Assembly (NCBI RefSeq): GCF_023634655.1
Contig: NZ_JAMKMS010000011.1
Span: 62,001 to 126,000, forward strand
Direction: 5' to 3'
Origin: Vibrio methylphosphonaticus
Lineage (GTDB): Bacteria; Pseudomonadota; Gammaproteobacteria; Enterobacterales; Vibrionaceae
Length of the DNA stretch: 64,000 nt
In this document: in pieces, positions 1 through 8,739 of the stretch
Position numbering within the stretch: the first letter of the stretch is position 1
Layout: each line of letters starts with the position of its first letter
The notes under the pieces: model-generated
Told to the model about the DNA's origin: nothing
Database searches by the model: none
The model's input: the letters and a program-made list of their open reading frames with translations, nothing else
Translations under genes and position numbers: made by a program

Positions 1-1142
1 AAAACAGTAACTTGCGTCGCATTCGCATGTTTTTCTATGTTATTTAATGATTCTTGCACCACGCGATACAAGGTTGTTGCCACCTCTGATTTAAGTTTAG
101 ATGCTTGTGTATCAAGCACCAGTTCTGTGTTGGCGTGAGAATAGGTTTTAAAATCTTGCAGCAAACTCGAAATCGCCGCTTCCAGCCCGATATCATCGAG
201 TGCGCTTGGACGAAGATGATGCGAGATTCGCCTCACTTCAATGATGGCCTCTGACAACGAAGATTGGGACTGACTCAAATGCCCGATGGATCGAGCATCA
301 ATATACTTAGTATCCATCAACTCTAGATGGCACTTACTCGAAGCCAACAATTGGTTTACCCCATCATGTAGTTCTCTGGCAAGATGCTTTCTTTCGTCTT
401 CTTGAAACATCACCGTTTTATGAGCCAATTCTTTTAAGTTCTTATCGGCTAATTTATGCTCATGCCAGTTCACGGCCAGCGTGAGCACAATAATGACAGC
501 TACTGTGACAGTAAAAATCGTCACAATAGAAAACATTGTGGTTTCTATATTGTTATCAATCGCGGCTCGAAGTACCGCGACTTCCCTTGCCACGTCCTCA
601 ATATAAAGCCCCGTGCCAATCATCCATTCCCATTTATCTAACCAAGCCGCGTAACTCAGCTTAGTCACCGTTTCACCAGTAGATGGCTTTTGCCACAAAT
701 ACTGATGAAAGCCACCACCAGCCTGAGCTTGAAACAACAGTGTCTCAATTAGATAGTTTCCGTCTTGGTCTTGTAACTTGAGTAAGTTCCTGCCCACCAA
801 TTCTGGTTGTATTGGATGTACGAGGTTAGTCCCGGCTTTGTCATAAGCAAAAAAATAGCCATCGGTTCCATAGCGTAACCGGTCGAGAATTTGCCGGACC
901 TGAGCTTTTGCTTCGGATTCAGACAGATCAGGGTCATTGTAAGCGTATTCGATAGCATCAAAAGCTAGTTCAACGCTATCTTTCAGCGCCGATTCTTTAG
1001 ATCGAATTAAGCTTTCCCGGAAAATCTCGATTTCTTTTTCGCCAAAGGATTTGGCTTGATGGAGGGCAATCCAACTCACGCTAGCCGTCAATATCACTAA
1101 CGGCAGCAACGTCAATAAGATCAGTTTTGCTTTGAGTGGCAT
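1..1142 (-). CDS. Cache-domain sensor histidine kinase (C-terminus cut by window edge)
   Basis: The reading frame is open from the ATG at 1142 to the window edge (about 380 codons), so the 3' end is missing. An N-terminal membrane segment (residues 7-26) is followed by a periplasmic single-Cache sensor domain (about 30-195, with GTDGYFFAYD and WEWMIGTGLYIED). A second membrane segment spans about 203-224. A NarL/NarX-type dimerisation domain follows, with the phospho-acceptor His259 in ARELHDG. The start of the ATPase domain is visible as QESLNNIEKHA. AAGGGA precedes the ATG. It lies 107 bp downstream of dctM on the same strand, so it probably senses the TRAP substrate or a related carboxylate and controls the transporter through a LuxR-type response regulator outside the window. 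The substrate link is inference. Confidence 0.88.
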   Translation of the reverse strand, partial: MPLKAKLILLTLLPLVILTASVSWIALHQAKSFGEKEIEIFRESLIRSKESALKDSVELAFDAIEYAYNDPDLSESEAKAQVRQILDRLRYGTDGYFFAYDKAGTNLVHPIQPELVGRNLLKLQDQDGNYLIETLLFQAQAGGGFHQYLWQKPSTGETVTKLSYAAWLDKWEWMIGTGLYIEDVAREVAVLRAAIDNNIETTMFSIVTIFTVTVAVIIVLTLAVNWHEHKLADKNLKELAHKTVMFQEDERKHLARELHDGVNQLLASSKCHLELMDTKYIDARSIGHLSQSQSSLSEAIIEVRRISHHLRPSALDDIGLEAAISSLLQDFKTYSHANTELVLDTQASKLKSEVATTLYRVVQESLNNIEKHANATQVTV

Positions 1143-1249
1143 AGAAGTCCCTTCTAACTGCAGCCGCCGATAAAGGCAATGCATCCCGAAAGACACATTA
1201 CCACGGCGGTCAAATAAATGAACTTCCTTACGCCACAACGGTAATTAGA

Positions 1250-2533
1250 TCACATTCCATAGAAGGATGGGAAGACTAACAGTGACGCTAACACGAGGAT
1301 TTGAATAGCAATAAACGGCATAACACCACGGTATATATCTCGAGTCGTCACGCCATTCGGCGCTACCCCTTTCAAGTAGAACAAGCTAAAGCCAAATGGC
1401 GGTGTTAAGAACGAGGTTTGTAAATTCATGGCTACAAGGATAGCGAACCAGGTCATATTGATGCCCATGATCTCAGCAACGGGTGCGATCATAGGAACAA
1501 TGATGAAACAAATTTCCACAAAGTCGATGAAGAAGCCTAGAATCAAAATCACCAACATAGTGATAATAAGGAAGCCCCATTTCTCACCGGGTATCTCTAG
1601 CATCCACTCTTCCACCAGCATATCGCCACCGGTATAGGTAAACGCCATTGAGAATGCCGTCGCACCCAACAGAATCGCAAAGACCATCGCGGTCACTTTC
1701 ACCGTTTCTTTTGACGCTTCATAAAGCATACGGAAGTTAAATTGGCCATAGGCAAGAGACAGTAAAATTGCGCCAGCGCCCCCTAGAGCAGCCGACTCTG
1801 TAGGCGTTGCGACCCCTGCAAATATTGACCCAAGAACAATGACAATCAATGCCAGTGGCGGCACGATCGCTTTCAACGCCGTCTTTACTTCTTGAGAACG
1901 AGAAATGGACTCATCTCTAGGAATAGGCTGCGCCGCTTCTGGATTAAGTTTTGCATAAATCAGGATATATAAAACATAGGCACCCACCAAGACTAATCCC
2001 GGCCAAATTGCCGCTTGAAATAAATCACCGACAGGGACACCTAATACATCCCCAAGAAGGATCAATACAATCGAAGGTGGAATGATTTGCCCCAATGTAC
2101 CAGACGCACAAATGGTGCCACACGCTAGTCCTTTGTCATAGTTGTACTTCAGCATTACAGGTAGCGAGATAAGCCCCATCGCCACAACCGATGCACCTAC
2201 CACACCTGTCGACGCGGCTAACAATGCTCCAACTAATACCGTTGAAATAGCAATACCACCGCGTACACCACCAAACAGACGCCCCATTGATTCAAGCAGT
2301 TGCTCTGCCAACTTGGTTTTTTGTAACACTAAGCCCATGAAGACAAATAACGGAACCGCCATCAAAACGGTATTTTCCATAATGGATTGGATTCGATATG
2401 GCATGAAAGCGAACATTTCGATGCCTTCTGCCCATACCCCAAATATCAGCGCGATGCCTCCAAATGTGAAGGCGACAGGAAAACCTAACAGCAGCGCAAA
2501 CAGCGCTACAAAAAACATGACTATGCCGATCAT
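1250..2533 (-). CDS. dctM: TRAP transporter large permease, DctM family
   Basis: This 427-residue, very hydrophobic protein has the many membrane helices of the TRAP large subunit, which couples sodium influx to solute uptake in the inner membrane. Family-typical stretches include LLAASTGVVGASVVAMG and GTLGQIIPPSIVLILLGD near residues 105-160, and TPTESAALGG. The length is normal for DctM (about 425-440). It starts 11 bp after the stop of dctQ and is the third gene of dctP-dctQ-dctM. The substrate is set by DctP, not by this subunit. Confidence 0.95.
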   Translation of the reverse strand: MIGIVMFFVALFALLLGFPVAFTFGGIALIFGVWAEGIEMFAFMPYRIQSIMENTVLMAVPLFVFMGLVLQKTKLAEQLLESMGRLFGGVRGGIAISTVLVGALLAASTGVVGASVVAMGLISLPVMLKYNYDKGLACGTICASGTLGQIIPPSIVLILLGDVLGVPVGDLFQAAIWPGLVLVGAYVLYILIYAKLNPEAAQPIPRDESISRSQEVKTALKAIVPPLALIVIVLGSIFAGVATPTESAALGGAGAILLSLAYGQFNFRMLYEASKETVKVTAMVFAILLGATAFSMAFTYTGGDMLVEEWMLEIPGEKWGFLIITMLVILILGFFIDFVEICFIIVPMIAPVAEIMGINMTWFAILVAMNLQTSFLTPPFGFSLFYLKGVAPNGVTTRDIYRGVMPFIAIQILVLASLLVFPSFYGM

Positions 2534-2544
2534 AGAAACAATCC

Positions 2545-3111
2545 TTATTCTTTAGAGTCGGTTGAATTGGCGTATATCAAATGAGGGTTAATCAGCTTAT
2601 TCAGAGAATGGAGCACGAGTCCTACTCCACTGATCGCCATGAAGAAGAACGAAAGCGGGATCATGGCTTTAATTACCCAACGATACGGCAAGCCTCCTGG
2701 ATCCCCGGATGTTTCGCCCAGTGCGAAGCTTTCTTTGGCGAAATCAATACCAAACCATGCCACTAACAAACAGAATGGGAAAAGAAACACGAACGTACCG
2801 ATCAAATCGATAATAGCGCGCGCTTTTACCGACAGTCGCTCGTAAAATACGTCGACCCTCACGTGACCACCTGCTTTAATCGCGTAGGGAACGCCAAGTA
2901 AAAATACCGCTGAAAATAGATGCCATTCCATCTCTTGAAAGGCAATCGACACGTCATTAAATACATAACGCATCACCACGTCATAGACGACGTTGGCAAG
3001 TAGTAATAAAAACAAAAGACTCGACACTACTCCCAGCACGTCGCTGACTTTGTTAAACAGTCTCTCTATATAAATTAGGCTTCGCATACCAGACTCCATC
3101 CCGCGACTCAT
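2545..3111 (-). CDS. dctQ: TRAP transporter small permease, DctQ family
   Basis: A 188-residue protein with four predicted membrane helices, the usual architecture of the TRAP small subunit that pairs with DctM in the inner membrane. The segment GDPGGLPYRWVIKAMIPL is typical of the DctQ branch that accompanies 2-oxoacid, lactate or mannitol/chloroaromatic-type TRAP binding proteins. Several in-frame Met codons lie near the N-terminus (MSRGMESGMRSL), so the exact start is uncertain. It sits 178 bp downstream of dctP, separated by a stem-loop, and 11 bp upstream of dctM. Confidence 0.92.
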   Translation of the reverse strand: MSRGMESGMRSLIYIERLFNKVSDVLGVVSSLLFLLLLANVVYDVVMRYVFNDVSIAFQEMEWHLFSAVFLLGVPYAIKAGGHVRVDVFYERLSVKARAIIDLIGTFVFLFPFCLLVAWFGIDFAKESFALGETSGDPGGLPYRWVIKAMIPLSFFFMAISGVGLVLHSLNKLINPHLIYANSTDSKE

Positions 3112-3250
3112 ATAGTTTTATTTATGTGCAGAGTGCGTAAAGATTCAAAAATAGAACATCGTAAAATAAAGTGTGATAACGAACGCTCTGTGAGCATCTC
3201 GCCACCCCTCTTTATAAAAGTAATTAGGTGTAATTTGAATTCAGTAACAA

Positions 3251-3282
3251 CCGAAAAAGGAAGTGGCGCTAAGCGCCACTTC
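3251..3282 (-). terminator. Stem-loop with T-run between dctP and dctQ
   Basis: Immediately after the dctP stop the minus strand reads a near-perfect hairpin (arms GAAGTGGCGCT / AGCGCCACTTC, 3260-3282) followed by CCTTTTTC. It looks like an intrinsic terminator inside the operon. It would let the binding protein be made in excess over the membrane subunits or stabilise the 3' end of the dctP message. Confidence 0.75.
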
Positions 3283-3289
3283 AGAGCTA

Positions 3290-4384
3290 TTAATCATCAA
3301 ATTTATTGAGGTAAGCTTTCGTCGCAATATCCGTCCATGAACGAACCTGCTCAAGATAAGCAGCTTGAGACATTTGAATCTCTTTCGCTGTTGCATCTTT
3401 TTCAGCATGCTCTTTTAGCAATTTATCATTCGCATCACGCAACGCATCGATAACTTCGCGTGGGAAATCCTTCACTTTAATATCCGGATAATCCGATTGG
3501 ATTGTCGCCCAGTTTTTACCACTTTCATGGGTAGACTGAATATACATATCGTACGCGGCGGTTTTCATTGCGATTTGTAAGATAGCTTTCAGGTCATCGG
3601 GTAACTTATTCCATGTGCGTTTATTAACAAGAAACTGAAGTTCTGTTGCAGGCTCATGCCAACCTGTGTAGTAGTATGGCGCGATTTTGTGGAAGCCCAT
3701 ACGAAGATCTAGAGAAGGTCCGACCCATTCAAGAGCATCGATTGTGCGTCGCTCTAGAGAGGTGTATAGCTCACCCGATGCGATATTCGTTGGTTTTGCA
3801 CCGACTTCAGCCAGAATTTCACCTGCGAAGCCTGGAATACGCATCTTCAAGCCTTGTAGATCTTCAACGCTGTTAATTTCTTTTTGAAACCATCCACCCA
3901 TCTGTACGTCGGTATTACCACCCGGGAATGACATCATGTTATGCGGCGAGTAAACTTTTTCCATCAACTCCATACCACCACCATGATAAAACCACGCGTA
4001 TTGTTCTGGCGCCGTCATACCAAAAGGCATCGTTGTGAAATACAGTGTGTTCGGTACTTTTCCTTTCCAGTAGTAAGATGCTGAGTGACCCATATCGTAT
4101 TGGCCAGACTTTACCATATCAAAAACACCGAAAGGCGCTTTATGTTTGTTTGACGAGTCGATACGAATTTGCAGTCGACCATTCGACATCTCTTCGGCCA
4201 TCTTCGCCATATTTTTTGTGGCATCACCAAAGATTGGGAAATTAGGCCCCCATGTCTCAGCAAGCTTAAGGCGGTATACTTTATCTGCTGCCGTTGCCGT
4301 TGTTGCAACAAAGGCTAAGCACGTCGCCGCAACAATGGCGGTGCTTTTTAGCGCGCGAGTGACTGATTTCTTGATTAGACTCAT
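3290..4384 (-). CDS. dctP: TRAP transporter periplasmic substrate-binding protein, DctP/TakP-like
   Basis: The start is placed at 4384 (MSLIKKSV), where AAGGAA precedes the ATG and a clean signal peptide ends at ATA-A near residue 33. The upstream in-frame ATG at 4435 lacks this fit. The mature protein resembles the TRAP solute-binding branch known for 2-oxoacids, lactate and mannitol/chloroaromatic compounds. Matching blocks are HSASYYWKGK, PFGMTAPEQYAWFYHGGG, LKMRIPGFAGEIL (carrying the carboxylate-binding Arg of TRAP proteins), ALEWVGP and YYYTGWHEPATE. A carboxylate ligand is therefore likely. It is the first gene of dctPQM and has a long upstream region with palindromes. Confidence 0.92.
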   Translation of the reverse strand: MSLIKKSVTRALKSTAIVAATCLAFVATTATAADKVYRLKLAETWGPNFPIFGDATKNMAKMAEEMSNGRLQIRIDSSNKHKAPFGVFDMVKSGQYDMGHSASYYWKGKVPNTLYFTTMPFGMTAPEQYAWFYHGGGMELMEKVYSPHNMMSFPGGNTDVQMGGWFQKEINSVEDLQGLKMRIPGFAGEILAEVGAKPTNIASGELYTSLERRTIDALEWVGPSLDLRMGFHKIAPYYYTGWHEPATELQFLVNKRTWNKLPDDLKAILQIAMKTAAYDMYIQSTHESGKNWATIQSDYPDIKVKDFPREVIDALRDANDKLLKEHAEKDATAKEIQMSQAAYLEQVRSWTDIATKAYLNKFDD

Positions 4385-4837
4385 TTTCAGTTCCTTGAGT
4401 AGTTTCTTATATGGAGTGACATCCGAACACTCCAAGTTTCACGTTCAAGGTAACTATGAATCTAATTATCAATATCTTGTATTCGTGCGACCACGCATTT
4501 TCAATATCTCAAGTCCGTAAGTTCGACCTTGGTATTACGTAGTACTACGTACTACAGTCGATATCAATTTTAAATATCAGCAATATTTCAATTACTTAAA
4601 AAATTCAGTTTATTTTTATAACTAGCAATTACGTACGTATTTACCCTTGCTGTAAATTACAGAAATGCTACGTAACTCACAACAAACGCTAACAAGGCAC
4701 TCTAGAAAAGATCCTTGATAGGCAATAAATATCATAGTTGGAGTGGGGTCTAAAGCAGGCAGAAGGTCAGGTCCAGAAAATAGCATTCTGTTTAGGTGTA
4801 GCGGTCAAATAGCAGATAGGTGCTGACAAAGTAAGAT
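4385..4837. other. Intergenic region upstream of dctP
   Basis: This 450-bp region separates the dctP start from the terminator of the winged-helix gene. No ORF with coding character is seen. It is AT-rich around 4560-4640 and holds three TACGTA-containing palindromes (listed separately). It should contain the dctP promoter, but I could not assign -35/-10 boxes with confidence. Confidence 0.6.
4536..4674. promoter_or_regulatory. Cluster of TACGTA palindromes upstream of dctP
   Basis: A perfect 16-bp palindrome TACGTAGTACTACGTA lies at 4536-4551. A 10-bp perfect palindrome TACGTACGTA lies at 4630-4639, and a third TACGTA is at 4669-4674. They sit 150-290 bp upstream of the dctP ATG. They are plausible binding sites for the response regulator partnered with the kinase at 1-1142. 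The palindromes are seen directly; the partner is inferred. Confidence 0.5.
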
Positions 4838-4866
4838 CAAAAAAGCCCCTGAACAGGGGCCTTTTT
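4838..4866. terminator. Intrinsic terminator of the winged-helix gene
   Basis: Stem GCCCCTG/CAGGGGC is flanked by A-run and T-run on opposite sides, so it can work on either strand. It lies 22 bp after the stop of the minus-strand gene at 4888-5301. Confidence 0.88.
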
Positions 4867-4887
4867 GACATTGAATAAAGTGAGGCA

Positions 4888-5301
4888 TTACTGCGCTTTG
4901 TAGATCACTTTATTACCAGCAAGCTGCTCTTTCGCAACTAAGCCTTCTTCTAGTAACTTCTTAAGAGCACCTGTGGCCCAAGATGCTGCTTTAGCGTCTT
5001 CTTGGCCAGCTTCTTGGCCAATCCCTTTAGGATTAATACCATCGGCGTGCTTAACAACAATATCTAATACTTGCTGCTGCTTAGGAGTTAATGCTACTTC
5101 CACTTTTTTTGTCGCAGTTGCTTTTTCAGCAACCGGTGCATTTTTAGCTACCGGCGCTTGGTTAACTACAGCTTCTTTTGTTACAGATGCTTTTGCTACA
5201 ACAGGTTTTTCAGTTTTTGTTGCAGCTGCTGTATTCGCAACTACCGCTTTAATGCGCTTTTGCAATTTTGATTGCACTTTGCGCTTATGAGCAAGTTTCA
5301 T
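4888..5301 (-). CDS. Small basic Ala/Lys-rich protein with C-terminal winged-helix-like domain
   Basis: The start is set at 5301 (MKLAHKRKVQ), with GGAGAG 9 nt upstream, giving 137 residues; an earlier ATG at 5343 adds 14 residues without a better ribosome site. The N-terminus (1-20) is strongly basic and residues 20-65 are a low-complexity Ala/Val/Lys linker. Residues 70-137 (LTPKQQQVLDIVVKHADG ... GALKKLLEEGLVAKE ... VIYKA) look like a MarR-type winged helix-turn-helix. The architecture resembles histone-H1-like or nucleoid-associated proteins. I do not know a characterised homologue; DNA binding is inferred. Confidence 0.75.
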   Translation of the reverse strand: MKLAHKRKVQSKLQKRIKAVVANTAAATKTEKPVVAKASVTKEAVVNQAPVAKNAPVAEKATATKKVEVALTPKQQQVLDIVVKHADGINPKGIGQEAGQEDAKAASWATGALKKLLEEGLVAKEQLAGNKVIYKAQ

Positions 5302-5530
5302 TGAGTTTTCTCTCCATTTCACTGCGCTGTAAGCAGTGGTCAAAATTTGAAGCGCGTTTTATACCAAAATTTTGACAGCTTTTGTAGAGGCATGACACAA
5401 AGCGTCACGAAAAATGCCGACTTTCAACGTTTATGACTATTATTTAAACAACAACACTAACATTTCGAGGTCATCGTATAACATGATACCGAGGACCTGT
5501 TTTTACGATTAAGGATGTTATTTGTAATAT

Positions 5531-6208
5531 ATGGACACTATCCACATTAGTAATCACCATTATTCTTGGCACTCTCCCATTTTGCGTAAAAGTGCGGCTA
5601 TCGCAACGCTGGTAGGACTCGCTATTGTACTTTTTTCACCGAATTGGCAACTGTCACTTCTTGTGGTTATTTTGCTTACCATCGCGCTAACCTTCACCTA
5701 TTACACCTTAGTGAAAAGCCGAGTCACCTTTACTTTAACCGCAACCCATATTCAACAGCACATGTTTAAAGGTGGCTGGGCGCTTCGGTGGAGTGACATC
5801 GAGCGCATTGGCACTTGCAGTCACCATCAAAATGGCTGGCATACCCCGCTTCCTTGGATTGGTTTACGGATCAACAATTATCAAGCTTACCTCAATGCTA
5901 TTTGCCCACGCATCGCGACGGACTTATTGCTTAGTCAGCGTGCTCTACTTTATCTTGGCATGCAGCAAACTACCCCACATGCTACCTTCGAGGACATTGT
6001 GTTAGATTCCACCGCATTTATAGATGCCGATGGCTCAGAATATCATGGGCTTATGGCAATGCTTGCCAATCGTATGAAGTATCAACGAGAATTCTTCGGC
6101 TATGATATTTTTATTTCAGAAGCGGATTTAGACAGAAATGGGGAGGCATTTGTAGGACTGACCCGCCGCTATTTAGCAGCAGCGGATCGTGACATGTTAA
6201 AGCCGTAA
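5531..6208 (+). CDS. DUF2982-type membrane protein, function unknown
   Basis: This 225-residue protein has two adjacent membrane segments (about 20-38 and 40-62) and a C-terminal soluble domain with WSDIERIG, LPWIGLRINNY and a closing YDIFISEADLDR. I recognise it as a family found in Vibrio and relatives (DUF2982). No catalytic motif is visible. It is transcribed divergently from the winged-helix gene and converges on gloC, and its 3' end lies beside a short tandem duplication. No function can be given. Confidence 0.75.
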   Translation: MDTIHISNHHYSWHSPILRKSAAIATLVGLAIVLFSPNWQLSLLVVILLTIALTFTYYTLVKSRVTFTLTATHIQQHMFKGGWALRWSDIERIGTCSHHQNGWHTPLPWIGLRINNYQAYLNAICPRIATDLLLSQRALLYLGMQQTTPHATFEDIVLDSTAFIDADGSEYHGLMAMLANRMKYQREFFGYDIFISEADLDRNGEAFVGLTRRYLAAADRDMLKP

Positions 6209-6225
6209 TCATGTTATGTTACTAG

Positions 6226-6261
6226 GTTAAATTAGCTTAGCGCTTAGTTAAATTAGCTTAG
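6226..6261. repeat. 21-bp period tandem duplication between DUF2982 gene and gloC
   Basis: The 15-mer GTTAAATTAGCTTAG occurs at 6226-6240 and again at 6247-6261, separated by CGCTTA. The second copy covers the gloC stop codon (6258-6260). Confidence 0.85.
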
Positions 6262-6911
6262 TAAAGAGGCATCTCATCAGCAACAAAGGGGTTTGACACC
6301 CTTTCATGCCCAAACGTAGACTCTGGTCCATGTCCAGGAACAAACGAAACATCATTGCCCAAAGGCCATAGCTTACCTTTGATCGACTGGATCAACGTTT
6401 CATAGTTACCTTGAGGGAAGTCCGTTCGACCAATGCCACCTTTGAACAGCACATCGCCAACAAACGCTTGTTTCGCATCACTATTAAACAGGACAACGTG
6501 ACCTGGAGTATGACCCGGGGTGTGAATGACGTTTAAAGTCTGATTACCAAACGTGACCACATCTCCGTCATCAAGCCACTGATTCGGTTCAAAAGCTTTC
6601 GTCAACGGGAAACCAAACATTTGACTCTGATTTTCTAAACCTTGTAACCAGAACTGATCGGCTTTATGTGGGCCAACAATCTCTACACCCAGTGCTTTTG
6701 AAAGAGGCTCTGTTCCACCTACATGGTCAAGATGCCCATGGGTGAGCACTAATTTTTCTACTTGAACGCCAAGCTCTTTTATCAGAACTTGTAGCTGTTC
6801 AATGTCTCCGCCTGGGTCAATCAACACACCTTTCATGGTTTCATCACACCAAACAATTGAACAATTTTGTGCAAAAGACGTCACGGGCACGATTTGATAC
6901 TTAAGACTCAT
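6258..6911 (-). CDS. gloC: Glyoxalase II-like metallo-beta-lactamase-fold hydrolase (YcbL/GloC)
   Basis: A 217-residue, single-domain MBL-fold enzyme that hydrolyses S-lactoylglutathione-type thioesters in the cytoplasm. The metal-binding motif THGHLDHVGG lies near residue 58. The later histidines and aspartate are in HTPGHTPGHVV, FVGDVLFKGGIGRTDFP and FVPGHGPES. Similarity to E. coli YcbL is close along the whole length, including the ending NPFVADEMPLY. Lacking the extra C-terminal domain of GloB, it belongs to the short type II glyoxalases. It lies downstream of ycbB on the same strand, as in enterobacteria, where ycbK sits between them; ycbK is absent here. Confidence 0.94.
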   Translation of the reverse strand: MSLKYQIVPVTSFAQNCSIVWCDETMKGVLIDPGGDIEQLQVLIKELGVQVEKLVLTHGHLDHVGGTEPLSKALGVEIVGPHKADQFWLQGLENQSQMFGFPLTKAFEPNQWLDDGDVVTFGNQTLNVIHTPGHTPGHVVLFNSDAKQAFVGDVLFKGGIGRTDFPQGNYETLIQSIKGKLWPLGNDVSFVPGHGPESTFGHERVSNPFVADEMPLY

Positions 6912-6989
6912 CAGAAATCCTACTATTCAAAAAAAGTAGCGAGACTATGACATTGTCTATAAGCGATGACAAGTCAGATAAAGCCCTCT

Positions 6990-8651
6990 CTAGTTTTTAA
7001 TCGAAGCCGTTTCAGTCACACTTCCTCTTCTATTATCATACTGGTAAACATCGGCCCGAAAATGCGCTTTACCATCTTCAAGCCACGCCGTTTGATAGAT
7101 AATATGGACAGGAATTCTGGTTTTAAATGAAATGGCTTTGTTTGCTCGGTAGGTCGATAAATCGTCAAGCAATTTTCCCTGATGTTCTAGTAACACCTGG
7201 GCAAACTTATCAGCATGTTCAACTCGAACACATCCCGAACTGTAAGCTCGGCTGCTTTCATTAAACAGCTGTTTTCCTGGAGTATCGTGCAGAAAGATTG
7301 CCCGCTCATTGGGTGTATTAAACTTATACTGCCCGAGTGCGTTTGACACACCGGCTTGTTGCCTCATCCTATAAGGGAACTGCTTAGGCTGAACTTCTTT
7401 CCAATTTATCATTGTTGGATCGACCGTCACTCTATTATGCCAACCTTCTAGAATTTCGATACGTTGTGAGAACAGATATGTTGGGTCGTTTTTAACTTTA
7501 GGAATGATGTCTTTTACCATTATTTTCCACGGTACGTTCCATGTCGGGTTAACGATCAATGAATCCATTTTAGTTTCAAATATCGGGGTTTGGCGCGTCA
7601 GCCGCCCGACAATGACTCTCGATTCAAAACGCGCTTCGCCTTCACCCCAATATTTGAGTTCAAAGCTCGGTACATTAACCAAAATGATATGTTCACGCTG
7701 TTGAGGCCAAAGTCGTGATCGTTCAGCATTTAGCGCTAATACTCTTAACTTTTCCTGTGCGGGTTTATTTAACCAAAGCAATGTGTTGGGGCCAATTATT
7801 CCGTCATCTTCTAGACCATAGAGCCTTTGAAATTCCTTGATGGCGTACTCTAACGATTGGTCAAATAGGCTATCCTTTCTGACTTCAACATACAGTTCAG
7901 AATCTGCAAGGCGATCTAACAAATGCATGTAGGATTCAGGCTCAAGTTTATCGCCTTTTCTGGTTAACCCAGCTTGTTCGTAGGTCGTCAATTCAACTTG
8001 AGATTTGGCTACTAAATCAATGTACGCATTTTCAAACCCTGTTTGTTGCAGCATAGGTGGGGATATTGAGAGCAAGTAATCTGCTAATGTGTCGTCCTCT
8101 ATGGCAAGCAGAAGTTGATGCACTTCAGTCGCCGATGGCCTTGGCAGGACATCAATGAGATTATCAGAAAAATACCACTGTTTCCCCAACTCTGGCACGG
8201 CGGCAGCATAACTAATATAGAGTAATAATGTATCGGTTGCGGCTCGATCATAGTCTGCAAAATCGTCGGACTGATACAAAGACTGCATACGATTGACTCG
8301 GCGTTCAAATAAGGGGCTAAATCCGGCTAGTTTCAACATCTCTAGTTGCAGATTTAATTGTGCATTGAGCTCATTATTAGACCAAATGTTGTGACGACCG
8401 GTTTCGCTATAAACATAATCAACCAACGAAGCATACAGTAAATCTTCCGCACCCGACTGCTTTGGTATAGATGAAGATAGCACAGGGGCAGATAGCGCAA
8501 TGCGCTGATCATAATAGGCAGCCTGTTCGTCAACCGCGAACGCGGAAAGCGTTTCCCTTTCGTTGATGACTTGATCGGGCGTCGCCCACACTGGCACCGC
8601 GAGTGAGCACGCCACCCCTGCCGTCACCATGGTAATTAACTGTTTTGACAT
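6990..8651 (-). CDS. ycbB: L,D-transpeptidase YcbB/LdtD family
   Basis: A 553-residue periplasmic enzyme that forms 3-3 (meso-DAP to meso-DAP) cross-links in peptidoglycan. A signal peptide ends after about residue 23 (PVWA-TP). A peptidoglycan-binding-1 domain is visible around residues 265-295 (AIKEFQRLYGLEDDGIIGPNT). The YkuD catalytic domain follows, with IFLHDTPGK and the active-site block SSGCVRVEHA. The length is slightly below E. coli LdtD (615). AGAGGGAG precedes the ATG. Residues 95-230 match the extra N-terminal region of the YcbB subfamily. Confidence 0.93.
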   Translation of the reverse strand: MSKQLITMVTAGVACSLAVPVWATPDQVINERETLSAFAVDEQAAYYDQRIALSAPVLSSSIPKQSGAEDLLYASLVDYVYSETGRHNIWSNNELNAQLNLQLEMLKLAGFSPLFERRVNRMQSLYQSDDFADYDRAATDTLLLYISYAAAVPELGKQWYFSDNLIDVLPRPSATEVHQLLLAIEDDTLADYLLSISPPMLQQTGFENAYIDLVAKSQVELTTYEQAGLTRKGDKLEPESYMHLLDRLADSELYVEVRKDSLFDQSLEYAIKEFQRLYGLEDDGIIGPNTLLWLNKPAQEKLRVLALNAERSRLWPQQREHIILVNVPSFELKYWGEGEARFESRVIVGRLTRQTPIFETKMDSLIVNPTWNVPWKIMVKDIIPKVKNDPTYLFSQRIEILEGWHNRVTVDPTMINWKEVQPKQFPYRMRQQAGVSNALGQYKFNTPNERAIFLHDTPGKQLFNESSRAYSSGCVRVEHADKFAQVLLEHQGKLLDDLSTYRANKAISFKTRIPVHIIYQTAWLEDGKAHFRADVYQYDNRRGSVTETASIKN

Positions 8652-8739
8652 CTAGCCACTCCCTCTTTCTAGAGTTTAAGTATGGCAGATCTCAACGCAT
8701 CAACATGACTAATTCACCAGCAAATATCATCCGTCTCAC

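Noticed and set aside
4146..4520. 124-residue plus-strand frame over dctP
   Set aside because: Antisense to the signal peptide and N-terminal region of dctP; no coding support.
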